Source: Rotaria macrura
Lineage: Eukaryota > Rotifera > Eurotatoria > Philodinida > Philodinidae
NCBI GenBank assembly: GCA_900239685.1
Contig: OENT01000031.1
Span: 124,001-188,000 of the forward strand
Reading direction: 5' to 3'
DNA length: 64,000 nt
Made by a program: the position numbers and the translations under genes
Notes under the pieces: generated by a model
Databases searched by the model: none
The model's input: the letters and a program-made list of their open reading frames with translations, nothing else
What the model was told of the DNA's origin: nothing
In this document: positions 11,579 through 24,808 of the stretch, in pieces
Layout: every line of letters starts with the position of its first letter
How positions within the stretch are numbered: the stretch's first letter is position 1

Positions 11579-14169
11579 TTATTGTTTACGAGGTTGATTT
11601 ATAAAACGTTGATCGTCATGTTTCGAATGTGAATGATAGTCACGTTTTGGATGTGTACCTTGTCTATCATGAATATTTTTTACAGCTTCGGTTGGAAAAG
11701 CTTTTTCAACCTAAAATAGAAAAGAAGTGCAAAAATAAACATTATCTAATTACTTGTGAAAGATGATCATAAAATTCTAAATTTCGATATACATCTTCAA
11801 AGAATTGTTCAATCAACCCGACAGATTCTACTCACTATTAGCACGTCACAAATCGAATTTCTCTTGTCTCTACAATTGTATATACGTATTTGACGAATAA
11901 GACAGTAAGGAATGCATACTCAACTGGATAGGCTAAGCCTAACGAAGTATGTGAAGAAGAAGTTCTAGACAAGATTTATATCTAAAATGAAATATCTAAT
12001 TGTTTGATATGCGTTTCAGAACTAACGCATAGGTACTAAACGGGAAAGTGAAAATTTCGAAAAAATGAAATAATCAGTTTCTCTGGTTTAAACGACAATG
12101 TCATTGTGTATTTCGAATGAAAACAAGTATCATCCTTTTTCATAGTATAATAAGAATGGTATGTCTACTGTTATCGCAATAAAATTTTAATTGAACACGC
12201 TACACTTCATTATTTATGATAAGTTTGTGAAATATTAGATGACAAATTTAATTGATACGTAAAATAAAAACTATAAAAATTAGAGTGTAAAGTTCTCTAT
12301 CTTCTTTTTTTCTGTTAAGTTTAGACCCATTACTAAGTTCTAATTTTGGATTTGATGACAGTATTAGTTGACTAAAATCCATAGATGCCTTCACACCATA
12401 GAATATCACAATGAGGCTATTCAATTTAGAAGAATTTTTTCTAGTTCCAGTGAGTGAAACAAAACAAAAATATTTAAAAATAGCAACAACACTCATTTTC
12501 TAGACTTGCCAAGTGTACTAGTGAATTCAGATTAACGATACGTTTAAGTCATCGTGAACCATGTTTTAGGTGAAAAGAACCTATAGCATTTATCTATGAA
12601 AATGCCACTCGAACATAATGTCAAACAATAGCTATGTATCAAATGGATTATAAAATATATGTACAACGAATTTACGCTCCTCACTATTTCTGAAATATCA
12701 ATCATAAAATGGCTCACGATGATCTTGGTCAACTCTTCTCTATGAACAAAATTCGAATTTCAGAAAGCCAGATATTATATACTACTACTTCCCTTGTTGA
12801 ATTTCTTAGATCAACCATCATAGAGCACATCTCTCTAATTAGCATCATCCTTTTGAAGTCATCTATACTTTGTAATTAAGAACAATAGATTTCATTACAA
12901 ACCTTGTCTAAAGTTAGTATCACCTTGTTATCCCTCGCTGTTAATTTCATCGAACTCATTCTCAGTGCATCTTCATCATACATTTCTTCATTTAATCCTT
13001 TCGTTTTTCTTATCTAATTACATCCTTATTTGTATTATTTATTTTCTCCGGTATTCAATTATCTACTATTACATGTCTTTCCTCCTCACGATCATTTTGA
13101 AAGCACTGACGATTACTATAAGAAAATAGCGAATTTATCAAAAAACAAACACTACGTAAATTTTTTATCGAATGATATCAAAACAAAACGGATTCTCTCC
13201 GGAATGTCTACACTATCAAAAAGTTGTTGGAACTCCTATCGAAAGACACATAAACGCATATTCTTTGAGTGTCAATTATTATTGGGAAAAAGAGTTCTCT
13301 CGAGTCTATTTTGTCAAATATCAGAATAATACTGAAGTTATCTTATGAAAAGAAACTATATTTTTTTTTTAATTGTTCACTTTACAGAAACTATGTTTTC
13401 GACGTACAACCTGCACGATGATAAATTTCGAAATCTTTTATTGTAGATCAATCAAATTTTTGGATAAGTGCTTCTGCAGTTGGGAAAGAGTATAGTGTCA
13501 AATTATCAACAATGTACAGTCCGATCTAGAGCAATACAATTATGAACTATTGTTCATGTTACTTTCATAGTTTACGATGGAAACATACTGATTGACGATA
13601 AAAGATCTATTGATTTCATGGAATGACCAATAAATGTCTACAGTCAACATTATTTCTATATAGTGTAGACATTGACTGATTCAAGTCAAACGCTAACGTA
13701 ATTAAAAGTTTTGTTTTACGTACGGGAACAAATGTTCCTGATACCATCTGACCAGCTACACGATTTGCCAATGATCTAATACAAATGAATTAATATTCTT
13801 ATTTGCATTTTTTTCAAGTCTTCTCAACACTCACCCTGATCCTTGTGCATCAGTCATGTCGTCCTGAGATTCTTGATTGTCGTTTTCAGTTGTACCTACA
13901 TTATCATGAGCAGTTGAATTAACCACAGAAGATCCATCGTCCATTGTCGTATTTTTATCTTTTTCATCGGTCTGTGACGTTTGATGAGGACGAGATGCAC
14001 CTATACGCATGCCACCGACACGGACTAATACGAAACACAGAATTTAAAAAAAAAGGATAATAGTTTAGCTCATATAAATGCATAAATTTGTATTTTTACT
14101 TGCTGCAGCATGACCAGCTTTAAGTTCATTTGAATTTGATGTATCTCTTGATGAAACTTCATCGGACAT
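11579..14169 (-). CDS. DAP: death-associated protein 1 (DAP1/DAPL1 family)
   Basis: Exons 14169-14100, 14024-13835, 13775-13724 and 11710-11579 join in frame to 147 residues; human DAP1 has 102. The family signature is at both ends. An N-terminal LKAGHAAAIRVGGMRI corresponds to KAGHPPAVKAGGMRI of vertebrate DAP1. A C-terminal segment runs FPTEAVKNIH to INQPRKQ, corresponding to the FPPAAAQ to QQPRK end. The middle (about residues 35-85) is an acidic Ser/Thr/Asp-rich insert not expected in the vertebrate protein. DAP1 is a small, proline-rich phosphoprotein described as a TOR substrate that restrains autophagy. The stop codon TAA lies inside a CAATAAA poly(A) signal. Intron 3 is 2.0 kb. This is the first gene of the minus-strand cluster; a weak TTTTTTTCGAG lies about 30 nt before its ATG. 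Confidence 0.85.
11711..13723 (-). other. DAP1-like intron 3 (2.0 kb), no feature seen
   Basis: AT-rich sequence between the VSGTFVP and VEKAFPTE exons with GTACGT and TTTTAG ends on the minus strand. It contains short frames on both strands, up to 99 codons, none with recognisable protein character. Confidence 0.65.
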
Positions 14170-17100
14170 GTTTTTTTATTTAATCAATTAAAACTCGAAA
14201 AAAACGAGCAGTATTAATTGAATGATCTAAAATAAATTCCCATTCAACGATAAACCAAAAAGTTATTCGCAATTTTTCTTTTCTCTTTGTAATTTTTTTT
14301 TCGTACTCTTTTAATCATAATATGACAAACTTGCCTGTCTATTTCCTCCATTGACCCGACACTCATATTTAGATGAGTTTCATTGGTGTTTCTCGTTAAC
14401 CAATCCTATTATTCACACTGATGAGATTTCACCAGCTGTGATGATTTTAAAAGAAAACAAAAAAAGGTCAATTATAATAATACCGTCCGTCCGAGTCAAA
14501 GCTTGTGTATCAATGATAAAACATGATTGTATTCATTCGATTTCATATGACTCAAGTGATTTATACAAAATTTTTACCCATCGTTTATAACACTTGAAAG
14601 TTTTTGACTAAGGTCAGCAGTAATTCATTGAAATTTAAAACCTTATCTTTCAACTAAGATACATGTGGAACTTCCTTTGAATGTTAGATGCTAGTAATCC
14701 ATTTTCAAATCGTGTTAAAGCTGATTTACTACAGGGTAGCATTTAAATCAATTTTATACTTTAAATCCTAACAATTCTAATATTCACGATTCTGTCTTAA
14801 AAATACAACAATGTTCAACAAGTCAAATTCAATCGAAAGATACTTTACACTACCGTATAAAATCAAGAGCTTTACTTTGATTTGTTTGTTCATCTGTAAT
14901 GGTACTTAGTAGAATATACATTGAGATGACAAGTCGACCTTAAACTTGAGTAGATTTACGTTGTGAAAAAAAAACGATGTGATCATCATTCTATGGTCGG
15001 GTTCGATTTCGGTAAAGCATAAGTATGAAGTTAATTCTCATAAGAGATACAGATAAAAACAAAAGTGTCACATATTCAAAAAGAGGCTTTATCATACGAT
15101 TAGTAACATGCGCTGTAAACGTCAGTTCGACGAGTATTCTTGCAAGAATATATTTTGTTGAAAGCCGACGTTATATAACATACGTTCAGAACTCATATTA
15201 GATAAATGAATCAATAACAGTATAAAATAAATTGTTCGTATTTTATAACAAATGATCAAGAATGCAATTTTATACTCAGATAAGTTTTTAAGAAGTCATT
15301 TCGTCGATAAGAATTTAGACACAAACGAAAATCATAGAACTGAAATTCAAAAACAAAACATGATTTTTAGATTTCTCGTTAACTTGCATCAGTAAATTCG
15401 AATCGACACGAGTCATATTAGATAATATAACAAGGAAAATACTCAGTATGTCATCTTATATGTGTATCAAAGTATGACATGTTAGAATTAATTTCGAAAT
15501 GGAAATTTAGCCGAGGAAATTACAAAAGCAAAATAATTACATATCAAGTATGAATTGTATATTAGATAATCACTTGTGTATAGAGAAACATGTTCACTAA
15601 GTCATGCTACTCTCTGTCCCGTGTATCTATGTTTTTAGTTTTGTGTGCTTATAATTTTCTCCACTCTATCTATGAAGGTTCGTTGGTCTTGACGGAAATA
15701 AAATAATTTGCCCGATGAAGACGATAGTAGTAAATAGTAAGAAAGAATCTTCATTTGTTCTATCAATTTATGAAGACTCGTTGGTTTTATTCTAATTTTT
15801 CTTGCAATACATATACAACTAGTGTTTATTCTTTGTTAGATGTAATGAAATAATCTTTGGATTGTTTTGTTTTCTCAATTAAAGAAAAATAACTCTTCAA
15901 TATACGTCACTTTACAATGATTAAAATAAACTAAAAGAAAATTGTTCATATACAGTTCAGTTCAATGATGGCAAAACTCACACACAGTAGACAACATCAA
16001 TTCAGACTTCAAAGATTGAAAGTATAAGATCATGCTTTGTAAAGATAGTATAGAATTTCAAATGAAAAAATTTTCATTTCTATTTTCTAACAGAAATGAA
16101 AATTAAAATTGATTGATAGCAAGAGATAGATTGATTTCACTTTCATTCTTGATCATTGTTCATTCTAATTTCGGATCGTATTACTTCGAAACATCTAATA
16201 TTATCAGGTATGAAGTTACATAAGAGATTGAATGATTGAAGCATGTTTTTGCTTTAAAGTTTTACTTGCAGGTTCATACAATTTTATAGTTCTACTTTTA
16301 ATGTGTAGGTTTGCTGATAGATGTAATCTCTTTCACATTCGTTCCGAACACAAACAATGCTGTTCGTATTCATTAACTAGAGATGAATTCTTTTCATGAT
16401 TTAACGCTTGTTTCAGTTTTTTTTGTTCTTGCCGAAATACTAATACTTAATTCTCGTGATTTATACATCCATCTTGATTTTTGTCTGCATGCTCTACTGT
16501 AAATGTTTCGAGAGAGAAAAAAGTAGAACGATACTGCTGAATTTCATCATGCCGAGTAATTGACGTTCTAACAATAATAAAAGTATTTTTCTCACAGACA
16601 AATAGGCATGTAAAACTGAAGAAGGGTTTGTAGTCAACTAGCATGACGTATAATGTTGTAAAACGATATTATTCTATAATCGGCTTTCAAAAGTCGACAT
16701 GATGTTTTTGCGGATGTAATAAAAAGAACTTTTCTCATTAAATATTTTCACAGAGAAAAAAACACCTATACGACGAAACTAGATTAATAACTATAATCGT
16801 TACGGTAAGTAGATGTTTTTTTTATTAAGCGTCAAAAACCAATGGATTCGGAGAATATTGCAAAAGCACTCTATCAATTTTAGCAGTCTCAGATAACTCT
16901 ACAGCATAGAATCAGGAAAAAAACGCTCTTGTGTTGTCGGTGTGTCGTAACCTAGATAAAATCTTTTGATACTTTGCACATGTTCCACTTATCATGATCG
17001 TCCGTGACGTTCGACTCGTATTCTTTCGTTTTCCACTTATATTTTGATGTTTTTTTGACTTTCTACAATATTCTTGTAAGACTAAGATAGTAGAAAACAT

Positions 17101-18166
17101 TCCATTAAGATTTCTTTCAATTCGAGTAAATTATCTGGCATCTTTATTTTGCTAAGTGTACTTTTATTTTAAAATAATTCATTGATAAAATGTTAGAAAA
17201 AGAAATTCTCTCTCATCTTTCAGTATTTGTAGAAGCGTATCCAATCAGCAATTGAAAAAGTGAATATGTTGAAATTGCCTTCGTTTATATATATACATGA
17301 TCTGAGAAATTTGTTCTTGTTATTTGTTGATCGAATCTATTCGATAGTGTGATGTTATTATTGATTTTACCAAATATTAATGTCTCGCCCTCGATCAAGG
17401 ACTTCATAATAGTCATAATATGACAGCATTTATCTAGAACATATGAAACAAATAACTTGATGATAACTGACATTTTTTTTATATCATGTATACATCTGTT
17501 GTGATTTTCTTATTACATCGATGGAAAGCAAAAACATAAGGTCATCGATTTCTAGTTATGATTGTTTCTTATTTAGATTTTCTCATTCAAACTTACTTTC
17601 AAATTCAGAAAAGAAATCATCGTTCGAGAGTATCCGTAAGATTAAGATTTCATTTAGAAAAACATCTACAGATGTGTAGAACAATACTAGTTTTTTACAA
17701 TTTTGGAAACAATCGACTATCACGATGCAAAACATGATGATCGTGTATATATGTTAATACAAGTGAATTGTAAGGATTGAGTCATACAATAGATTATGTT
17801 AACTAAATACTGATAGGATTCGCGTCTATTATCATATTGAAGGTTGTATAAAACTGTGTTTTTCTTTGTTTGTTTTTTTTTGCATATTTAGTTATTAAAA
17901 TTCATTTCCTCACGACAACTCGTCATTGGATTTTATATACAACATCCGTTGTTGATGTCGTTCACTCTTTGCAGAGAAAGAAAAATGAATAAATCGATAC
18001 GACAATCATACATAATTAAAAAAGACGAAAAAAGAAAAGAATAATTCTTCAGATCTACTAAATAAATGGACACGTGTGAGAATAAATATGACAAGAATAG
18101 AAAGAAATAACAACACGTAGACAATTTATACAATAATCTAACATATTTAATCATTAGTTGTTCTTG
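14170..18166. other. 4.0-kb intergenic region, no gene seen
   Basis: This lies upstream of the DAP1-like gene and downstream of the TOB-like gene. It presumably holds the promoter of the minus-strand cluster near its left end and the TOB 3' UTR near its right end. I found no convincing frame, tRNA or repeat. A 79-codon plus-strand frame at 14351-14590 has no recognisable features. Confidence 0.6.
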
Positions 18167-19960
18167 TTAAAATTGTCCTCCCTGAAAAAGTCCATGTGAC
18201 ATTGGATATTGTTGTTGAGACCAGATATTATTCGTTTGTACATTCCACTCATTTGATATCATTTGAGACGAGAAAATATTTGACGTTGAAGGATTTCTAT
18301 CATTGAAATTTGGTATCTGCACATTCGCATTGGTTGATATTGAATTAAAAAACGGAGTTGACATCCGACTACTAGATGCTAGTAATGAGGCTGGTGGTGA
18401 TGACGACGACGATAATGATGATGATGATGATGACGAACAACCATCCATTGCCTGTCCTGTTAATTGATTGGATGGGATTGCTTTATTATTCATATTTAAT
18501 GTTTTGACATTATCGGTTAAACTTAATACATCATCATCCGATACGGACGAGGAAACTGTTTCTTCTCCGTCACTATATGTCTGTTGTATTTTACCATCGG
18601 CATCATGTTTATATAATGGACACCATGTACCTTCATCACCGAAACAAATGGCTACCTCACCTGGATCTAGATAGATAATGAAAACATAAAAATTAAGCAA
18701 ATAATTTTTATCCTATCATGTGTTTTGATATGAAATTTAGACTGTGAATTGAAATACCTGGATGAAGCCATTGATTCTCTTTTAATAATATGCTTAATGA
18801 GGAAAATCTTGTTTCTCTTAGTTCATCTGAGTAATGACACGACGTTTATTTAAGATTGTCATTTCTAAGACGATCTTTGGAATGTTTCTATTTCTCAATT
18901 CCTTAGTAAATTTTGTCATCGTCTGACTGTACAAGTAGCTTCTTAATCTACGAAGCGTATCTTACATGTGGAAGAACGAACTATTTGCATAAGACGTTCG
19001 ATAAGTTTTCAAAACATATGTTTTACTTCATATTCTGCAAACGATAACCTTTCATTAAACAGGGCAAAAAAATATAAGATAAATACATTGAGTACACATG
19101 AACGGAGCATAGTTTTATATCGTACGTTAGATTGTACTGAACATAGAAAAAATATTGATAATGTATTGAAATATTCTATTTTCTTAATACACATTACGTG
19201 TCAGAGAAAAATTAGGTGATTAGATTTCTTTTTCTTTTTAATGAACACAAGTAAACATAAAGGTAAGTATAGATTACACGAATATTTGAGCAATATATTA
19301 ATAAAGAACAAGGTTAAGATTGTTTCACATACTGCATATTGAGCTAATTCTTACGATTTCTGAATCAATTTAAGACGAAAAATCTTCTATTCAGAAATGG
19401 AAGGATCTTAAACATTGTTTTCTTTTTCTTTTTGAAATAAAAAGAAAGAAATCCATGTCTAAGAATGTCGTGTAATGATACAAAGTTGAAAGCTTAATGA
19501 AAAAACAAATGCATGACATAAACTAAATTCATTCATTGGTTTGTCACGATCATAGACAGAAGATTGGCTTAATATTATCTCAAGAAGCTACTTCATGAAC
19601 ATGCAAATAAAATTCTTTACCAATCCACATAGTGAATATGACTGGTAAATATTGATGAAGTGGCAAACAAGAACGTTCAGCTATTGATTTAAGAACTGGA
19701 TCTTTCCAATGTTTTGTTTGTAAGCATCGATATGCACTTCCACGATGTGGTGTTGCTAGACGAAAAAAAAAACTCCATCGTTTTTCTCAACACAGTATTT
19801 ATTTACCCGGAAACCAATGTCCAATAAATCGTTTCGATAATATATCATAAAACGTTCGTCTAAAAACATTGATTTGTTCCGATGACAATTGAATATGTGC
19901 TTTCATCAATCGTAATAGATAACTACATGCAACGGTAAGTTCTTTTTTCGGATTTGTCAT
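18167..19960 (-). CDS. TOB/BTG family antiproliferative protein
   Basis: Three exons, 19960-19807, 19755-19621 and 18666-18167, give 262 residues in frame. Residues 1 to about 115 are a BTG domain: RRTFYDILSKRFIGHWFP (box A region), then GSAYRCL, then WIDPGEVAICFGDEG (box B), matching the vertebrate WIDPFEVSYQIGE pattern. BTG/TOB proteins recruit the CAF1-CCR4-NOT deadenylase and restrain proliferation. The rest is low complexity with a long Ser run (GCSSSSSSSLSSSSS) and Asn/Gln-rich sequence, as in TOB rather than the short BTG1/2 proteins. I could not pick out the PAM2 motifs by which vertebrate TOB binds poly(A)-binding protein. Intron 2 is 953 bp. The gene is divergent from the CTDSP gene, ATG to ATG 1.2 kb. 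Confidence 0.88.
18667..19620 (-). other. TOB-like intron 2 (0.95 kb)
   Basis: The GTAAAG donor is right after the FTMWI codons and TATCTAG precedes the DPGEV exon. I see no feature inside; frames of 60-80 codons on both strands look random. Confidence 0.75.
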
Positions 19961-21164
19961 TATGATTGTAAAAGACAAATAGAAAGGAAATCAATCTAGA
20001 ATGAAATTGAAATGAACTTTTGATGAAAAAGGTCTCCGCAGTCGCAACATAATGTATTAGGTTGACCGATAATCACTATAACATCATTCGTCCCCTTCTC
20101 TTTCTGTCTTTTTCCTCGTATAAATCAAAAAAACGATAAAAGAAAAAGAACAAGTGAACATATGGCGATTTGTGTAAATATGAGCTTAAAGGGCTACAAA
20201 AAAAAAGAGAAACGAACGACAGAAAATGAAATTCGTATTTGAACTATTTTAGTCAATAATCATTAATAGAAAAAGAGAAGAAGAAATTTTAACATGATCA
20301 GACGTTTACCGTCGTTGTGGTAATATCGATTGTTTCTTTTTTTTTTTTACTTTACTATTTATTGAATGAAAAGAAAAAGAAAGGTTATAATATTAAAGCC
20401 TTTTCTAGTTAATATATGCATTTGCAACGATTAATTTGGTAGATTTATCTTTAAGAGTAGTCCAAGCTTTGGTATTAACCGAATCAAAAAGCACATATCA
20501 ATGTGACCTGGCTGTCATTTAACAACGAGGAAATCAGAAGAAGAGAACGACTAACAGACAAACTGATACATACACACATACACCCATAGATCAACGTGGA
20601 ATGATTCATTTTTATATCTCTAATCATCAGATTTACTATGTCAACTATTTAGAACATTTTATATGATAAACATGGAAAATTTTTAAAACCATTAGATCAT
20701 AAATGAAATTCGTCATTTTAATATAAATGCAGTTTATAAATAGAGGTCGTTAATATCACTCAAACATATATATTGACATAAAAATAGAAGGAACAAGAAG
20801 GAAGGAATGCATGGTTAATGGCAATTTAACATAGAATATATATATATAAGTGTACAGTGAAATGTCTACACATGTAATATCTCTGCATGTCGCTAATGCT
20901 ATTCCATCATCTCTACTTGTTCCGTGACTCTTTATAGTATCAGTTTTTCTTGTCTTGTAGATTTTGAAAACGACAAGAGTGCATTCTTTCAAAATTAATT
21001 ATCATTATCTATTATCTATTCACGAGCTCATGTCGTTTGGTAAAATATTATTTGATCATCCGACGAGCAACGGCTAGTTCGGTGTTTGAAACATATTCCA
21101 TATCTTTTCTGTTCTCTTATTAATTATCGTCTATTTTAAATTTCATTAAATTATTCTCACAACA
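19961..21164. other. divergent intergenic region between TOB-like and CTDSP genes
   Basis: This 1.2-kb AT-rich spacer should contain the promoters of both divergent genes. I see no clear TATA box or repeated motif that I could defend. Neither flanking ATG has a polypyrimidine acceptor immediately before it. Confidence 0.5.
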
Positions 21165-23661
21165 ATGAACAAAACATCGAAAGAAATCGATTTATCATCA
21201 GTTATAACTCAAGTATCAAAAGATGATGATCCCAATCGAACAATACCCTTAACGGGCACAGTCATTACAAGTGGGTCACCTCCAATAACAAAACGTATGT
21301 TGAAAACAATGAAAGAAAAATCTATCTAATAAACCAAACTGATTTATTTTATCTTTGTTCTTAGCTCGTGCAAGTCGAAAATATCGTCTTGTATCACTTT
21401 TACTCTGTTGTTTGAGTGTATCGAATCGTAGTCGATCGAGAAGTGCAATCTATTCGCAAAGAAAAGAAACTTCTGCCAATCAAGAGGTAAAATAAAACTC
21501 GATAAAAACAAAAAAATATGTCTATTTTTCAAAATACATGATTCATGTTCTTATAGCTGATCGCCTTGAATTCTGAGTTAAATTTTCAATTTGAGGTATT
21601 GAAGAATTGAGCTTACGTTTTAAATACTAACCTCAAAAATTGAAATAATAGAATGAAAGCATAATTATATACTAATAATAAATTAAATATTTATTTATAT
21701 CAATAAATACATTGAACGTTTCTATTTCATTTTTAGCAAAATGAAAAATTTTTATTACCAACATTACGCCTTAATGAGCGAGTGAAAATATGTTTAGTTA
21801 TTGATCTTGATGAAACATTGGTACATTCATCATTCAAACCAGTACCAAATGCTGATTTTGTTGTTCCTGTTGAAATCGATGGACAAGTGCATCAAGTAGA
21901 TAAATTTTCTTTATTTTTCTCTTTTCATTTTATATTATCATTAATCAACCCAAATAAAAGACAAGCAAACGGAAGAATCTACTATTGAGCGTATATAAAA
22001 AGCACAGCGAAGGCGTTACTCTTCTGTCATCTCTAGAGATCCTCGTTTCCTTCGTTTTTTTTTCTGTTAAACAAATAGTATTTCTGTTTTGTCAACCAAA
22101 CATAGGATATTGCAGATAATTAATTATACATGCCGTTTTTCATAAGTTGGAATTTGTCATATGCATGTGTTCTATTCATTCATTGAGATCTAAGCGGACA
22201 TATATCTATTGACACATTTTTAACAGCACAAGTCTTGAATATAAGAAAAAACAACACAGAAAATAGCAACAGTATCATATTGCTATAGATAAAAAAATAA
22301 CAAGAATATATTTATGTTTATTTAGGTCTATGTAACAAAACGACCACATGTTGATGAATTTTTACAACGTGTTGGTGAACTATTTGAATGTGTTCTATTT
22401 ACTGCTAGTCTTGCTAAAGTAAATGAATAGAATTTCTTTAAATTTATGATCTATGTTAATATTTGTTTTCTTTTTAGTATGCTGATCCTGTAGCTGATTT
22501 GCTTGATCCTAATCATATATTTCATTCGAGACTTTTTCGTGAATCTTGTACTTATTATAATGGTAAGATAATATCTTAACCGGAAATGCTTCGAAGTCCC
22601 TAGAATTGGAAAGATAAGGGTCAAAGAATAGACTTTTTTGTGCTTTTAAAGTAGATAGATAGATAGATATGTCAGTTTTATTTTGCAACGGTCTATTCTA
22701 TACTCATCATTACATCTACATGATCCTCAAGATGTCAACATAATCCTAAAACTTCAAATCGGATACAAAGTTATTTTATTGACAAAGTATTATAAAAGAA
22801 CCCTGGAATAAGAATATTTATAGATTCCGGAGGATGTTTTTTCACGACGAGATATCAAAACAATTCATTTTTGAACCATCATTAAAACATTATATAGATT
22901 CAGCATATACAGATATACTCTGTTACCTTCTACCCGTCGTTATGTTTTCAAAGAGTCGAGTACTCTCGAAATTATATACAAAGTCAAAATTTTGAGGTAC
23001 GTTCGGATCGAATGTTCACGAAAACTGATTTCGATCTAAATAAAGAAAATTCAATGAATATTAAAGAGTGTTGAACGGTTTATGAGAATGTCATTCAGGC
23101 GAAGTAACATTTCTAGTCGCCAACTGAACTATTGAGTAGGCTATAATTGAAAAATTCATTTTTCACAAACGATATAAATGAATTCTCAGATATCTTTAAG
23201 TGAACTGAAGCTAGTCCTTGCTTATCTCCAGGCATCCATAGTTATTTGTTGTGAGAAACATGAATGAATTTTTGACCTATGCATACGCACATCTACACAC
23301 ACACACACATATATATATATATATTACATTTATCTTTATAGGAAACTATATCAAAGACCTTAGTCGGTTAGGTCGCGATATTCGTAAAGTAATCATTATT
23401 GATAATTCACCGGTATCATATATATTTCATCAAGATAACGCAGTATGTAAAAAAACAGAAGAAAATCATTTTCTTTCTTTTCTCTTGTAAATAAATCTAT
23501 ACACTGTTTTTGTTTACTATCAGGTTCCTGTAACTAGTTGGTTTGATGATATGCATGATACTGAATTACTAGCACTTATACCCATATTTGAACGCCTCGC
23601 AACAGTTGATGATATTATACCAGCTTTACAAGATATTCATCATCGACGCGCAATGGTTTAA
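21165..23661 (+). CDS. CTDSP1: CTD small phosphatase (CTDSP/SCP family)
   Basis: Exons 21165-21294, 21365-21486, 21737-21895, 22326-22418, 22478-22562, 23342-23442 and 23524-23661 give 275 residues; human CTDSP1 has 261. The FCP1-type catalytic motif DLDET is at 107-111, followed by LVHSSFKPV. Then come [46 protein letters not shown] and [10 protein letters not shown] with the second acidic motif. The N-terminus [12 protein letters not shown] matches the vertebrate SCP start, and a CC pair near residues 56-57 resembles the palmitoylated cysteine cluster of CTDSP proteins. These enzymes dephosphorylate Ser5 of the RNA polymerase II C-terminal domain and Smads. CTDSP1, CTDSP2 and CTDSPL are not distinguishable here. 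The 3' UTR seems long (see 23662-24808). Confidence 0.96.
21896..22325 (+). other. CTDSP intron 3 (430 bp)
   Basis: A GTAGAT donor follows the VHQ codons and TTTAG precedes VYVTKRPH. No other feature seen. Confidence 0.8.
22563..23341 (+). other. CTDSP intron 5 (779 bp)
   Basis: It contains a short GATA microsatellite (about 22653-22669) and, near the acceptor, CA and TA dinucleotide runs (23295-23325). No coding sequence seen. Confidence 0.8.
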
Positions 23662-23791
23662 AGATTTTTGAAAATTATCTTTCTTTTTCTCCCGCATCTT
23701 CTTCTTTTTAATCAAGAAAGCTTTTTGGGCTCCCCTCTTTTTTTTGTTCATCAGTAATTGTGGCTTTGCACTTTCTTTCTCCTTCTATCTA

Positions 23792-23828
<37 letters not shown>

Positions 23829-24808
23829 TTGTTTTCACATTTTCAATATACAGTGCCGTTTGTCTTTCTTTACTTTTCGTTTTGGTCTTTATTTTAAACT
23901 AGCCATCATAGTAAACAGGTCCATTTTCAATCATACTCGTTCTTCTATCACCTACCATCTTTATTTTGTGCATACGAAAAGAAAAAACAAACAAGCAAAC
24001 GAAATGATCTATGCAATTAACATCCACAACCTTTATCTATCGAAATCATTGCATCATTCCTTTTTTTTTTTGATCGTCTGTTTTTATTTTGTTTAATCTC
24101 TATCACCAGTGTTAAAATCCATCAGAAAAAAAGTAAAACAAAATGAAAAGGAAAAGACAATGGCCTGTTATACATGTGTAAATAATCTATTGTTTGTTGT
24201 ATATATTATAAAACGAAGAAAAAACAGCATTTTGTGTGAGTGTGTATCTCTTCTTTCTGCCGCCGCCCCTTCTACCTCCCGACTTTTCTTTTTGTTTGGT
24301 CTATTTGTTGATTAAAATTTCAGGAGGAGATTTTCATTCTCTTCGAACAGTCGTAGATAAGAAACACAAAGATTCTCCTCATTTCGAACGAACAGTGCTG
24401 TTTTCATCAAATCCTTCCTTCTTTCGATTTTTGTTTCTTGCTCCTCTTTCTTTATATTTCATTGCTGGTGCTAATTCATTGAATACATTGTTTCTATTTT
24501 TTTGCTGTTAGCTGCTGCACATTTTTATTATTATTATTATTGTTGTTGTTGTTGTTGTTATTTCTCTCATTCTCTTTTTTCGTTCATCGCGCGTGTGTGT
24601 GTATGTGTGCTGCCCTCATTGTTTACTTCCTTTTTCTTTTCATAAATCTTGTAGCATTCGTGAATTCATTTATTTCTTCATATGTGTCACTGTTATTCCC
24701 GATCTAAAAAAAGAAACGAAATTCAGAAGAAAAAAAAACGATTTATACCTAGTTGCCTACGGAAAACAAAATAAAGTTGAGATGTAATGATATGGTTTGA
24801 TTTTTCAG
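23662..24808 (+). other. spacer/3' UTR between CTDSP and ZNF830 with poly(A) signal close to acceptor
   Basis: This is pyrimidine-rich sequence with (TA)n at about 23796-23826 and ATT/GTT runs at 24526-24560. AATAAA at 24770-24775 is followed 33 nt later by TTTGATTTTTCAG, which abuts the ZNF830 ATG at 24809. The long T-rich stretch could be the CTDSP 3' UTR. The arrangement of poly(A) signal then acceptor is what an SL-resolved operon shows. The frames inside come from the pyrimidine bias. Confidence 0.5.

Noticed and set aside
13030..13329. 99-codon plus-strand frame inside the DAP1-like intron
   Set aside because: Antisense to the gene, with no domain, signal or neighbouring exon that would fit; treated as chance.
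23251..23490. A separate small gene starting at the ATG at 23251
   Set aside because: The frame reads from intron sequence with CA/TA repeats into CTDSP exon 6; the exon belongs to CTDSP.
23758..24787. Several overlapping plus-strand frames downstream of CTDSP
   Set aside because: They are Phe/Leu/Ser-rich translations of a pyrimidine-rich spacer, with microsatellites giving Ile-Tyr runs.
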